NCBI GenBank assembly: GCA_032334055.1
Contig: JAUOZS010000001.1
Span: forward strand, 2,764,501 to 2,828,500
From: Selenomonadales bacterium 4137-cl
Lineage (GTDB): Bacteria; Bacillota; Negativicutes; Sporomusales; UBA7701
Direction of reading: 5' to 3'
Length of the DNA: 64,000 bases
The position numbers and the translations under genes are program-made. The notes under the pieces are model-generated. The model was not told the DNA's origin. It saw only the letters and a program-made list of their open reading frames with translations, and searched no databases. Shown in pieces: positions 34,628 through 42,052 of this stretch. How positions within the stretch are numbered: position 1 is the stretch's first letter; each line of letters starts with the position of its first letter.

Positions 34628-35095
34628 TCATATTTTGCTGATAAGCTGCTGGAGGATTTTGTATTTGGCGTCCTGATAGATCTTGTCGAGATCGACGATG
34701 TACCACTCGCCGTTGAGCTTCTCCAGGCCGACAGGCCGGACTACGATGTTGAGCGAGTTCTGCTCGGTCTGCAGGGTGGCTACGACGACGGCGTAGTCGC
34801 CTTGTTCGGCCGCTTTCCTGAGCGACAGGAGGTTGGCGTTTTTGAGGTCTTCCAGCCCCGATTTGCCGGTGAGGTACTTGATGACCACCCGCGGATCGTT
34901 GGCCGTGCTCGGGGAGATATAAAGCGCGGCGTCGTTCAGGCGGTCGCCTTTGGCGGCTTCGAAGAAGGTTTTGACAACCCCGTCGGCGGACAGCCCGGTG
35001 ACGCGCTTGGCCCCGCCGCCTCCGCCGCAGCCGGCGAGCAGCACCACTATCAGCAGGGTGAATACAGCCGTGAGTTTGAGCATGCTTTTCTTCAT
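34628..35095 (-). CDS. Lipoprotein with DUF4878-like domain
   Basis: A 155-aa lipoprotein. The signal peptide ends in the lipobox LLAGC (Cys23), followed by five glycines. The remainder (about 32-150) is an NTF2-like fold with VVKTFFEAAKGDRLNDAALYI and LEKLNGEWYIVDLDKI, typical of small DUF4878 proteins. It is anchored at the outer face of the membrane; function is unknown. AAGGAT-like sequence lies ahead of the ATG. Confidence 0.8.
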   Translation of the reverse strand: MKKSMLKLTAVFTLLIVVLLAGCGGGGGAKRVTGLSADGVVKTFFEAAKGDRLNDAALYISPSTANDPRVVIKYLTGKSGLEDLKNANLLSLRKAAEQGDYAVVVATLQTEQNSLNIVVRPVGLEKLNGEWYIVDLDKIYQDAKYKILQQLISKI

Positions 35096-35386
35096 CTAAG
35101 GCCCATCCTTTCCCGCATATCATTATTGACACATGTTATGTCTATTATAGCAGCGTCTGACTGATTAGTCACCACGCCACTATTTTCCTGATATGCGCGC
35201 GGCGAGCGCAGGCCACACTAACTTAAATCAGGCCACACGGAACGCTTGCCCGGAAGGGGCGGCGGGCAGGGGAAAGCCCCCTCTGCCTCGGATGGCGGCG
35301 GGGGCGTGTGATTTCCGTCACGGCGCGGGAGATGGCGGACGCTTTATAATTAGTTCAGGAGAATATTTTTCCAGGAGGTCATGATT

Positions 35387-35725
35387 ATGAGCAGGACGTT
35401 TATCAAGAATATCGATTTCGGCAAGACGCACGAACTTGCGGAACTGGTCGATTACCAGCCGGGGCGGGTGGTCAGCCTGACGCTGGTGCAAAACGAGGCG
35501 CTGAGCATGACGCTGTTCGCGTTCGCGAAGGGCGAAGGGGTCAGCACCCACTCGGCTCCCGGCGACGCGATGGTTTATATCATCGACGGCCGGGCGGAGA
35601 TCACCATCGGCGGGGAGAAGCTCGCCGCCGCCGCCGGGCAGACGGTCGTGATGCCGGCCGATATCCCCCACGGGCTTGAGGCGACGGAGGATTTCAAGAT
35701 GCTGTTGATTCTCGTCAAGCAGTAG
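35387..35725 (+). CDS. Small cupin-domain protein
   Basis: A 112-aa protein with one cupin barrel. Motif 1 is GVSTHSAPGDAMVYIIDGRAE and motif 2 is PADIPHGLEA, so the metal site has His and Glu/Asp in part only (the usual GX5HXH is reduced to THS). It may bind a ligand or metal, or act as a small regulator. The ATG at 35387 is preferred, 8 nt after AGGAGG; the ATG at 35381 is only 2 nt away. TATAAT at 35345-35350 suggests a local promoter. Confidence 0.83.
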   Translation: MSRTFIKNIDFGKTHELAELVDYQPGRVVSLTLVQNEALSMTLFAFAKGEGVSTHSAPGDAMVYIIDGRAEITIGGEKLAAAAGQTVVMPADIPHGLEATEDFKMLLILVKQ

Positions 35726-35888
35726 CAAGGCTCAGGTCGGCGCCGAAGACGCCGACCGTCCGGCCGCCGTCTTCGATCGGCACGGATACGGTCAGGCAGG
35801 GGCGCTGGGAAATGGCCGATATATAGGGAGCCGAGACGTGCGAGCATGTTTTCCAGTTCCCGGTCGCGTTTAAAGCCCAACATGGCAT
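35715..35888 (-). pseudogene. Fragment of a Cache/PDC sensor domain
   Basis: A 57-codon frame reads NWKTCSHVSAPYISAIS, then VSVPIEDGGRTVGVFGADLS, the core of a Cache sensor domain (the SAPYISA loop and the VPI-G-VFGADL strand). Nothing of a transmembrane helix or signalling domain remains on either side, so it looks like a decayed receptor. The ATG at 35888 has GAGGGG 4 nt ahead, so expression as a short peptide is not excluded. It overlaps the 3' end of the cupin gene by 11 nt. Confidence 0.55.
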
Positions 35889-35897
35889 CTACCCCTC

Positions 35898-35930
35898 AAA
35901 AAAAATCGTCGCTCCCCAGCGAGAAGCGAC
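35898..35930 (-). terminator. Terminator-like hairpin ahead of the Cache fragment
   Basis: On the minus strand a hairpin (arms 35908-35913 and 35925-35930) is followed by a run of eight T, just before the fragment's ATG. It could be the terminator of a lost upstream part. Confidence 0.6.
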
Positions 35931-36054
35931 TTCTTCGTCGTAATATATCTTTGATTGTTAAAGAACCAGGAATATTATGTCAAGGCACCGGAGAAAATTC
36001 ATAACATTCTGCTTTCCGGTCGGAAGGAATTCTTACGCGGTTTCCAAAATAGTA

Positions 36055-36060
36055 TATAAT
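36055..36060 (+). promoter_or_regulatory. Putative -10 box of a small transcription unit
   Basis: TATAAT at 36055-36060 lies 27 nt ahead of a 24-codon frame. A TTACGC at 16-bp spacing is a weak -35 match. Confidence 0.4.
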
Positions 36061-36086
36061 AGGTTATCGAAAAGGGGGTTGCGTCG

Positions 36087-36161
36087 ATGGTCTGGATGAT
36101 GCTCCGTCCGGTTACCCATTGTAAGGAAGGCTGCCATAGATTGTCCCGGGCAGGACGGTAA
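36087..36161 (+). CDS. 24-residue micro-ORF in a stand-alone unit
   Basis: ATG at 36087, 8 nt after AAAGGGGG (36071-36078), opens a 24-codon frame (start MVWMMLRPVTHCKEG, end LSRAGR). A TATAAT lies upstream and a terminator begins 12 nt downstream. The product is small, basic and has two cysteines (HCKEGC). It may be a micro-protein, a leader peptide or simply part of a small RNA; no similarity is claimed. Confidence 0.4.
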   Translation: MVWMMLRPVTHCKEGCHRLSRAGR

Positions 36162-36172
36162 AAGGCCCAAAA

Positions 36173-36200
36173 AGGGCGCTCTAGCGAGCGCTCTTTTTTA
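36173..36200. terminator. Bidirectional terminator between micro-ORF and PAS-GGDEF gene
   Basis: A 9-bp stem with one G-T pair (36173-36181 with 36186-36194) and a 4-nt loop has TTTTT on both strands' downstream sides. Confidence 0.75.
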
Positions 36201-36236
36201 TTTGGCCGCAGATGGGGGTGTAACGGCTCCGAGATT

Positions 36237-37205
36237 TTACGATTCGATCCCCTTGCGCTGCTTGGCGGCATACATTGCTTTGTCCGCCACCTGCAGCAGT
36301 TCTTCGCTTTCCTGGCCGTCACGGGGGTAAAGGGCGATGCCGATGCTGGCGCTGACGGAGAATTCGCGGTCCGCCAGCCGCATTGGCTGCTGGAGGGCTT
36401 CCATCAGTTTGCTCAGGACGGTGAAAACATCCTGTTCTTCGCCGATGCCGGGCAGGAGGACGGTGAATTCGTCCCCGCCCAGCCGGGCGACGATGTCGCT
36501 GCCGCGCACCGAGGCGGTGAGCCGCTCGGCGATGAGCCGGAGGGCCTGGTCGCCGATGTAGTGACCGAGGGTGTCGTTGATGACTTTGAAGCGGTCGAGG
36601 TCGAGAAAGATGACGGCCAACATGTCTTTGTTGCCGCGCGCCTGGGCGAGGGCGACGGCCAGCTTGTCCCGCAGCATGACCCTGTTGGGCAGACCGGTGA
36701 GCGGGTCGTGGTACGCGAGGTGTTTGATCGTTTGTTCGTAGCGCTTCCGCTCGGTTATGTCGACGATTTGGGCGATGAAGTACCGCGGACGCCGCCGGGC
36801 GTCGCGGACGAGGGACACGTGGATGGTGACGTTTATTATTTCGCCGTCCCTGCGCAGGTACCGTTTTTCCATGACGAAGCGCGGTTTTTTGTCGTGCAGC
36901 AGTTCGCTCACCATAAACATGTCTTTGGTGAGGTCTTCGGGATGGGTGATGCTGGCGAAATTCATCGCCGACAGCTGGTCGACCGAATACCCCAGGATGT
37001 CGGCCATCGCCTGATTGACCCTCATGAAGCGCCCTTTCAGGTTGGCGATGACCATGCCTATCGGGGCGTTTTCGAATACCAGCCGGAACCGCTCTTCGCT
37101 TTCCCGCAGGGCAGCCGCCTGCGTGTCGTGGCGGTTCTCGCAATAAGAGAACTGACCTTTCATGCAGCTTACACTACGCTTTCTCCAAAATTTTACAGTT
37201 AGCAC
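36237..37205 (-). CDS. PAS-domain diguanylate cyclase
   Basis: A soluble protein of up to 322 aa. PAS (about 40-155, ERFRLVFENAPIGMVI) and GGDEF (about 165-322) domains follow in order. The active site is GGDEF with the RxxD inhibition site (RGSD) five residues before it, so it is a feedback-controlled c-di-GMP synthase. The start is unsure: the GTG at 37205 has no clear binding site, and the ATG at 37163 has GGAG 19 nt away. The N-terminus before PAS is therefore 0 to 14 residues longer or shorter. Confidence 0.88.
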   Translation of the reverse strand: MLTVKFWRKRSVSCMKGQFSYCENRHDTQAAALRESEERFRLVFENAPIGMVIANLKGRFMRVNQAMADILGYSVDQLSAMNFASITHPEDLTKDMFMVSELLHDKKPRFVMEKRYLRRDGEIINVTIHVSLVRDARRRPRYFIAQIVDITERKRYEQTIKHLAYHDPLTGLPNRVMLRDKLAVALAQARGNKDMLAVIFLDLDRFKVINDTLGHYIGDQALRLIAERLTASVRGSDIVARLGGDEFTVLLPGIGEEQDVFTVLSKLMEALQQPMRLADREFSVSASIGIALYPRDGQESEELLQVADKAMYAAKQRKGIES

Positions 37206-37320
37206 CTGCTATATTCGCCAAATTTTGTAAATTACCTGCCGCCGCGCACTAACTTTCTACAAAATATAAATAGCGCCCCAATAGCGATTATAAATAGCCC
37301 CATAAGGGCGGGGGCCGCCG

Positions 37321-37875
37321 TCAGCGTGTCAGGAGGTTCCTGAGCGCGGCGACGGCGGCGGCCGCCATGAGCGCGTAGCCGTCTTCGTTGGGATGGACGC
37401 CGTCGGTGTGCAGGTCCTGCCGCAAGCCGCCCGCAGCCGGGTCGACGAGCGCGGCGTGAAAGTCGATTGTCGGCAGGCCGCTTTCGGCCGCGCAGGTCCG
37501 CAGGCAACGGCGGTACTCGGCAAGCAGGCTCTCTTCCCGGTAGTCTACCGGCGGCGGCAGCCCGATGACCGTCTTTATGCCCCCCGTACGGGCCGCGGAC
37601 GCCATGGCGGCGATGTTGCCGGTAACTTCGGCTGCCGCCAGGCCGAGAAAGGCGTCGTTGGAGCCGCCACTGATGATGACGTAGTCGGGCCTAAGGGCGG
37701 CGACATCGACGGCGAACCGCCGGAGCATATCGCCGGTCGTCTCGCCGCATACGCCTTTGTTGACCATCCGCACCCCGAGTTGGTCGCCGGCGGTCCGCAC
37801 CCAGGAGTATTCCGGCGGGTACGGGTAGCCGTATGTAAGGGAGTCGCCGATGGCGACGATCGTAGTACAGTCCAT
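37321..37875 (-). CDS. SGNH/GDSL-family hydrolase
   Basis: A 184-aa lipase/esterase of the SGNH type. Block I is IGDSLTYG (Ser12 nucleophile), block III is SGGSND, and block V is DGVHPNEDG with the catalytic Asp and His. It resembles small TesA-like thioesterase/esterases. No signal peptide is seen, so it should be cytoplasmic. The ATG at 37875 follows GGGGG. Substrate is unknown; it stands alone. Confidence 0.87.
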   Translation of the reverse strand: MDCTTIVAIGDSLTYGYPYPPEYSWVRTAGDQLGVRMVNKGVCGETTGDMLRRFAVDVAALRPDYVIISGGSNDAFLGLAAAEVTGNIAAMASAARTGGIKTVIGLPPPVDYREESLLAEYRRCLRTCAAESGLPTIDFHAALVDPAAGGLRQDLHTDGVHPNEDGYALMAAAAVAALRNLLTR

Positions 37876-38176
37876 AGTGTCAGCCCCCGCGGCGGAACCG
37901 CAGGCTGAAAAATTCCCGGCCGTTGGAGTTCGGATAAATTCCTGCGCTGCCCGGGGGATTCGCGCCGCATTGCGGGCGTGTATTCATCCCATAGCCTCCT
38001 GTTCGCGACCACTGCCTTTTTGCGGCTGTATTCTTCCATCATCATTCCATGCCGGGACGGTAATTCCTGCACAGGGAAGACGCCGCGGCCGGGGGCAGCG
38101 GAGAAACCCGGTTACGTTACGGGTAACCGGCGAATAACATAAAACAGGCGGCGATATTATGAAAGGGGGAAGTTTT

Positions 38177-38440
38177 TTGGAAGAAGCCATCGTTATCGCG
38201 ACAGACCCGGTGACGGAAGCATCCGCTCCGCAAGCTGGCACCGACGCTTTCGCGGCGGCAGACGGGGGTGAGGCGGCGGAGAGCGGGGCCGCCAGGCTGC
38301 CGGATATTTCGTCCTGGCTGCCGGGCGGGAGCATTTGGCTGTACGCGATCCCGCTCGTCCTGCTCCTGTTTCTCTGGCTGTTCTATCCGGCGATTCTTAT
38401 TCTCGCGTGTATTATCCTTTTTCTGTGGCTGCTGAGTTAG
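38177..38440 (+). CDS. Small membrane protein of unknown function
   Basis: About 87 aa. The first 45 residues are acidic and Ala-rich. Residues from about 50 hold two closely spaced hydrophobic helices (WLYAIPLVLLLFLWLFY and ILILACIILFLWLL) ending at the C-terminus. A TTG at 38177 is favoured because AAAGGGGGAAG lies just ahead; an ATG at 38159 in the same frame precedes that site and would add six residues. No family is recognised. Confidence 0.6.
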   Translation: MEEAIVIATDPVTEASAPQAGTDAFAAADGGEAAESGAARLPDISSWLPGGSIWLYAIPLVLLLFLWLFYPAILILACIILFLWLLS

Positions 38441-38492
38441 CCGCCCCGGCGACCTTCGGGGCAAGCGTTCGAAGGCCGTTTTGGCCCGAAAT

Positions 38493-38519
38493 AGCCCGCT
38501 ATCCCCCGGGATAGCGGGC
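38493..38519. repeat. Strong inverted repeat downstream of the small membrane gene
   Basis: Eleven-bp arms (GCCCGCTATCC with GGATAGCGGGC) around a CCCG loop. No T-run follows, so it may be a stability hairpin rather than a terminator. Confidence 0.55.
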
Positions 38520-38568
38520 GTGGTCCCCAATCGTGCCGCCCGCTGGCGTTGTCTCCCGCTAGCGGTGG

Positions 38569-38597
38569 TTGACAAATCGGCCCCACTCGTTTAGAAT
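38569..38597 (+). promoter_or_regulatory. tRNA operon promoter
   Basis: A perfect TTGACA (38569-38574), 17-bp spacer and TAGAAT (38592-38597), about 35 nt ahead of tRNA-Gln. Confidence 0.85.
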
Positions 38598-38631
38598 ATT
38601 CTCTGCACGACAATATATAATATATTACTGT

Positions 38632-38708
38632 TGGGGAGTCGCCAAGCTGGTTAAGGCATCGGACTCTGACTCCGACATTCGAGGGTTCAAATCCTTCCTC
38701 CCCAGCCA
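38632..38708 (+). tRNA. tRNA-Gln (CTG anticodon)
   Basis: Full cloverleaf: acceptor TGGGGAG with CTCCCCA, D arm GCC/GGC, anticodon stem TCGGA/TCCGA with loop CTCTGAC (anticodon CTG), T arm GAGGG/CCTTC with TTCAAAT, discriminator G and encoded CCA. Confidence 0.93.
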
Positions 38709-38712
38709 TCAT

Positions 38713-38788
<76 letters not shown>

Positions 38789-38796
38789 GCATTTTA

Positions 38797-38823
38797 AAGC
38801 CTCGCAGAGATGCGGGGCTTTTT
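38797..38823 (+). terminator. Terminator of the tRNA pair
   Basis: A 10-bp stem (38797-38806 with 38811-38820) with a GAGA loop followed by TTT. Confidence 0.85.
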
Positions 38824-39035
38824 GTTATGTAAATATAGGGACAGCCTGATAGTTCACCTTTGCGGCGTTGCCCTCAATGTTTTTCGTAAAAATTTGCTGT
38901 ATTAAATTTATTTCCTTAATTCTAGTCTGATATAAGTGTGATATACTGGTAAAGTATGAGTTTACATTTTTAAGAGGCAGGTGGTTTTTCGGTTTTTCAA
39001 GCTTGTCTGTCATTTATTTTGGGAGAGGTGAAACT

Positions 39036-40295
39036 TTGAAACCAACTCGCATCCGGTGGAATCTGGCTATTTTGATGTTTCTTATCAGCTTTATCGCTTA
39101 CATGGACCGGGTGAACCTATCGGTAGCCACCCCTGTAATTATGAAGGAGTTCGAGCTCACTAAAATCGACATGGGCCTGATGCAGACCGCGTTTTTCGTC
39201 GGCTATTCGATCATGCAGGTACCGGGCGGCATAATGGCCGAATATTTCGGTCACCGGCGCATCACCGTGCTGGCGGTCCTCTGGTGGTCGCTGTTTACGG
39301 CGCTGACGGCGTTCGGCAAAGGCCTGCCTTCGTTCCTGGTCATCCGTTCGCTGTTCGGACTTGGCGAAGGCCCTATTTTCCCGGCGTTCAACAACTTTGT
39401 CTATAAGTGGTTCAACAAGTCGGAAAAGGCGATGGGCTTTTCCTACGTACTGGGCGGCGCCTTCATCGGGCCTGTCTTCGGGCCGGCGGTGACCGTGGCC
39501 TTGATGCTGGCCTGGGGCTGGCAGTCGGTGTTTGTCGTGTTTGGTCTGGTCGGCGTGGTCCTGGCTGCCTCCTGGCACTTTTTCGCGGCCGAAACGCCGC
39601 GCAGCAGCCGCTTCGTCAACGAAGCCGAGTTGCAGCATATTGAGGAAGGCATGGATGTCGCCGCGGTAGAGAAGAAAGAGCTGGCCCCCTGGAAAGCTTT
39701 CATGAGCTCAAGCCAGTTTTGGGCCATCGGCATTCAGTATTTCATCACCGACTATATCATGTATGTGTTTTTGGCGTGGCTGCCGCTTTATCTCATGGAG
39801 GCGCAGAAGTTTTCCCTCGCCAAGATGGGCATCGCGGCCGCTTTCCCCTGGGGGCTTTTGTGCATTTTGACTTTCGCGACCGGGTATGTTAGCGACAAGC
39901 TGGTGGCTAAAGGCTTGTCCAAGGCTAAAGCCCGCACCCTGTTCGGCTCGCTGGGCCTCATGATCTGCTGCGTGGCCCTGTATCTGGGAGCCGTCGCCAC
40001 CACGCCTTACATGAACGTGCTGTGGCTTACCATTTCGCTGGGCTCGCTGGGTCTGACCTTCAGCGCTTCCTGGGCCGCATGCATCGATATCGGCGGCAAG
40101 TTCTCCGGTTCTGTTTCCGGCTGGATGAATTTCTGGGGAAATATCGGCGGCATCGCCGCACCGACGCTGACGGCCTGGATCGCCACTACCTACGGCTGGC
40201 AGGCCGCTATTTTGGTTACCGCCGCTTCCGCGGTTATCGGCGTCATCGCCTGGCTCGCGGTCAAGCCCGACGTGCAGCTCACGCTGCGCAAATAG
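39036..40295 (+). CDS. MFS transporter, ACS (anion:cation symporter) family
   Basis: A 419-aa protein with twelve predicted helices. Sequence such as YMDRVNLSVATPVIMKEF and QVPGGIMAEYFGHRRI is typical of ACS-family carriers (hexuronates, galactonate, glucarate and other sugar or hydroxy acids). It starts with TTG at 39036 after GAGAGGTG. The LarA-type gene follows 67 nt downstream on the same strand, so the imported compound is probably a 2-hydroxy acid handled by that enzyme. Exact substrate unknown. Confidence 0.9.
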   Translation: MKPTRIRWNLAILMFLISFIAYMDRVNLSVATPVIMKEFELTKIDMGLMQTAFFVGYSIMQVPGGIMAEYFGHRRITVLAVLWWSLFTALTAFGKGLPSFLVIRSLFGLGEGPIFPAFNNFVYKWFNKSEKAMGFSYVLGGAFIGPVFGPAVTVALMLAWGWQSVFVVFGLVGVVLAASWHFFAAETPRSSRFVNEAELQHIEEGMDVAAVEKKELAPWKAFMSSSQFWAIGIQYFITDYIMYVFLAWLPLYLMEAQKFSLAKMGIAAAFPWGLLCILTFATGYVSDKLVAKGLSKAKARTLFGSLGLMICCVALYLGAVATTPYMNVLWLTISLGSLGLTFSASWAACIDIGGKFSGSVSGWMNFWGNIGGIAAPTLTAWIATTYGWQAAILVTAASAVIGVIAWLAVKPDVQLTLRK

Positions 40296-40362
40296 CGAAA
40301 AAAAGCTTGCTAAATCATTGCCTGCGCTGACAAGCCGGCAGTTCCTATAAGGAGGAGATATT

Positions 40363-41655
40363 ATGTTTACCGAGTTTCATCTGGGATACGGAAACGGCGA
40401 AGTGACGGTCAGCCTGCCGACGAAGCAAATTCTGCATGTGGTCGAGGGCAAGCATGTGGAGCCGATAGCTGACGTGAAAGCCGCTGTAAACGCCGCCCTC
40501 GCCAATCCCATCGGCACCCCGCCGCTGAAGGAGATCGTAAAAAAGGGCGACCGGGTTTGCATCATCGTCAGCGATATAACCCGCGCCTGGGTCAGGCACG
40601 ATCTTTTCCTGCCGCCGCTTTTAGATGAGCTCAACGCGGCCGGAGTGCCGGATAGCGATATAACGCTGATCGTCGGCCTCGGCGCCCATCGCCACCATAC
40701 CCACCAGGAGAATGTCACGGTATACGGCCAGGAGGTCGTCGACCGGATCGGCATAGAGCAGAGCCACGCGCCCACCGCCGAAGACTTTGTGAAGGTCGGC
40801 ACCACAAGCCGCGGCGTGGATACTTATATCCACAAAACGGTGGCCAACGCTGACAAGGTCATCTTGACCGGCGGCATAGTCTATCACCTGATGGCCGGCT
40901 TCGGCGGCGGCCGCAAATCCGTAATGCCGGGAGTCGCCGGTTATAACAGCATCCAGGGCAATCACAGCTTCTGCCTGCATGACACAGTCGGGCAGGGGAT
41001 CAGCCCCCACTGCGTGTCCGGCAAGCTTGACGGCAACAATATGCACGAGGATATGACGGAGATGGCGGCGATGGTCAAGCCGGCCTTCCTGCTTAACGCC
41101 GTTTTCACCCCTGAGGGCAAATTCGCCCGGATTGTCGCCGGCCATTGGTACGATGCCTGGCTGGCAGGCTGCCGCACGGTGGAGGAGATTTTCGGCGTCC
41201 CGATCGACGCCAAGGCGGATCTCGTGATCGGCTCGGCCGGCGGGTTCCCCAAAGATATCAACCTGTACCAGGGATCGAAGACCATCGACAACGCCTATAT
41301 GGCCGTTAAGGAAGGCGGGGTCGTCATTCTGACGCTGGAGTGTCGGGATATCATGGAGCCGCCCGATTTCAGCGGCTGGTACGATTTCGAGTCGCTGTAC
41401 GACCGCGAGCTCGAATTGCGCAAAGGGTTTACTGTTCCGGGGTTCATTGCCCTGAAGTGCGGCTTGATCGCCAAGAAGATCGCGCTTATCGTCGTTACCC
41501 TGCCGCAAAACAGGGATTTTATCGCCAAAGCCGGCATGATTCCCGCCGCCTCGATGGACGAGGCCATGGCCATCGCCGAGCAGAAGCTGGGCCGCAAGGA
41601 TTACACCGTCACGGTGATGAGCCACGCGGCCAATACCGTGCCGTTGTTGAAGTAG
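40363..41655 (+). CDS. LarA-family nickel-pincer 2-hydroxyacid racemase/epimerase
   Basis: A 430-aa enzyme of the lactate racemase family. The residues that bind the Ni-pincer nucleotide are present and shifted by one relative to Lactobacillus LarA: H109, H175, K185 (covalent cofactor link, GGGRKSVMPG) and H201, plus the substrate-site DITR (71-74). It should racemise or epimerise a 2-hydroxy acid. The family has many substrates, so the name larA is not used. The ATG follows AAGGAGGAG. The cofactor genes larB, larC and larE are not in the window. It pairs with the ACS transporter upstream. Confidence 0.9.
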   Translation: MFTEFHLGYGNGEVTVSLPTKQILHVVEGKHVEPIADVKAAVNAALANPIGTPPLKEIVKKGDRVCIIVSDITRAWVRHDLFLPPLLDELNAAGVPDSDITLIVGLGAHRHHTHQENVTVYGQEVVDRIGIEQSHAPTAEDFVKVGTTSRGVDTYIHKTVANADKVILTGGIVYHLMAGFGGGRKSVMPGVAGYNSIQGNHSFCLHDTVGQGISPHCVSGKLDGNNMHEDMTEMAAMVKPAFLLNAVFTPEGKFARIVAGHWYDAWLAGCRTVEEIFGVPIDAKADLVIGSAGGFPKDINLYQGSKTIDNAYMAVKEGGVVILTLECRDIMEPPDFSGWYDFESLYDRELELRKGFTVPGFIALKCGLIAKKIALIVVTLPQNRDFIAKAGMIPAASMDEAMAIAEQKLGRKDYTVTVMSHAANTVPLLK

Positions 41656-41690
41656 TCAGCTGATTTAAGAATTGTCCCCGCGTATAAATG

Positions 41691-41734
41691 ACAAACCCGC
41701 TTTCCGGCGCCAGTCGGCCGGAAAGCGGGTTTGT
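41691..41734. terminator. Convergent terminator between LarA-type gene and AtuA operon
   Basis: A perfect 18-bp stem (41691-41708 with 41717-41734) with an 8-nt loop, sited between two convergent units. Confidence 0.8.
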
Positions 41735-41745
41735 CGTTATAAGGT

Positions 41746-42051
41746 TTATTCCTTAACTTCCAGGTTCATGAGGGCGGAGCTCAGCGACTTGCCGTGGATA
41801 TCCAGGGCGAGCGTGCGGGTTACGCCGCCGCCGAGCGCCTGAAACATCACGAAGTTGAGGGCGCCGATGTTGGGAAGCTCGTAGCGGACTACCTCGCCCT
41901 GCACGATGTCGGCGAAAAAGGCTTTCACCCGTTCGGCGGTAATGTGCTTGGCGAGCAGCGGGTAGTTGGCAGGGTCGTAGGCGATCAGCGAGATGTTCGA
42001 GGTGTTTCCTTTGTCGCCCGTTCGGGAATGAGCGATTTCGCGAAGTTTCAT
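41746..42051 (-). CDS. AtuA-related small protein
   Basis: A 101-aa protein matching the short domain that accompanies or is fused to DUF1446/AtuA proteins (AHSRTGDKGNTSNISLIAY, then GALNFVMFQALGGGVTRTL). Its role in the complex is unknown. It begins one nucleotide after the stop codon of the AtuA-like gene, so the two are translated together, and the pair may form one enzyme. It is the last gene of the sigma54-controlled operon. Confidence 0.87.
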   Translation of the reverse strand: MKLREIAHSRTGDKGNTSNISLIAYDPANYPLLAKHITAERVKAFFADIVQGEVVRYELPNIGALNFVMFQALGGGVTRTLALDIHGKSLSSALMNLEVKE

Positions 42052-42052
42052 C

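Noticed and set aside
38441..38631. Possible gene on the minus strand overlapping the tRNAs
   Set aside because: The frame runs through two clear tRNAs and their promoter and has no coding signature.
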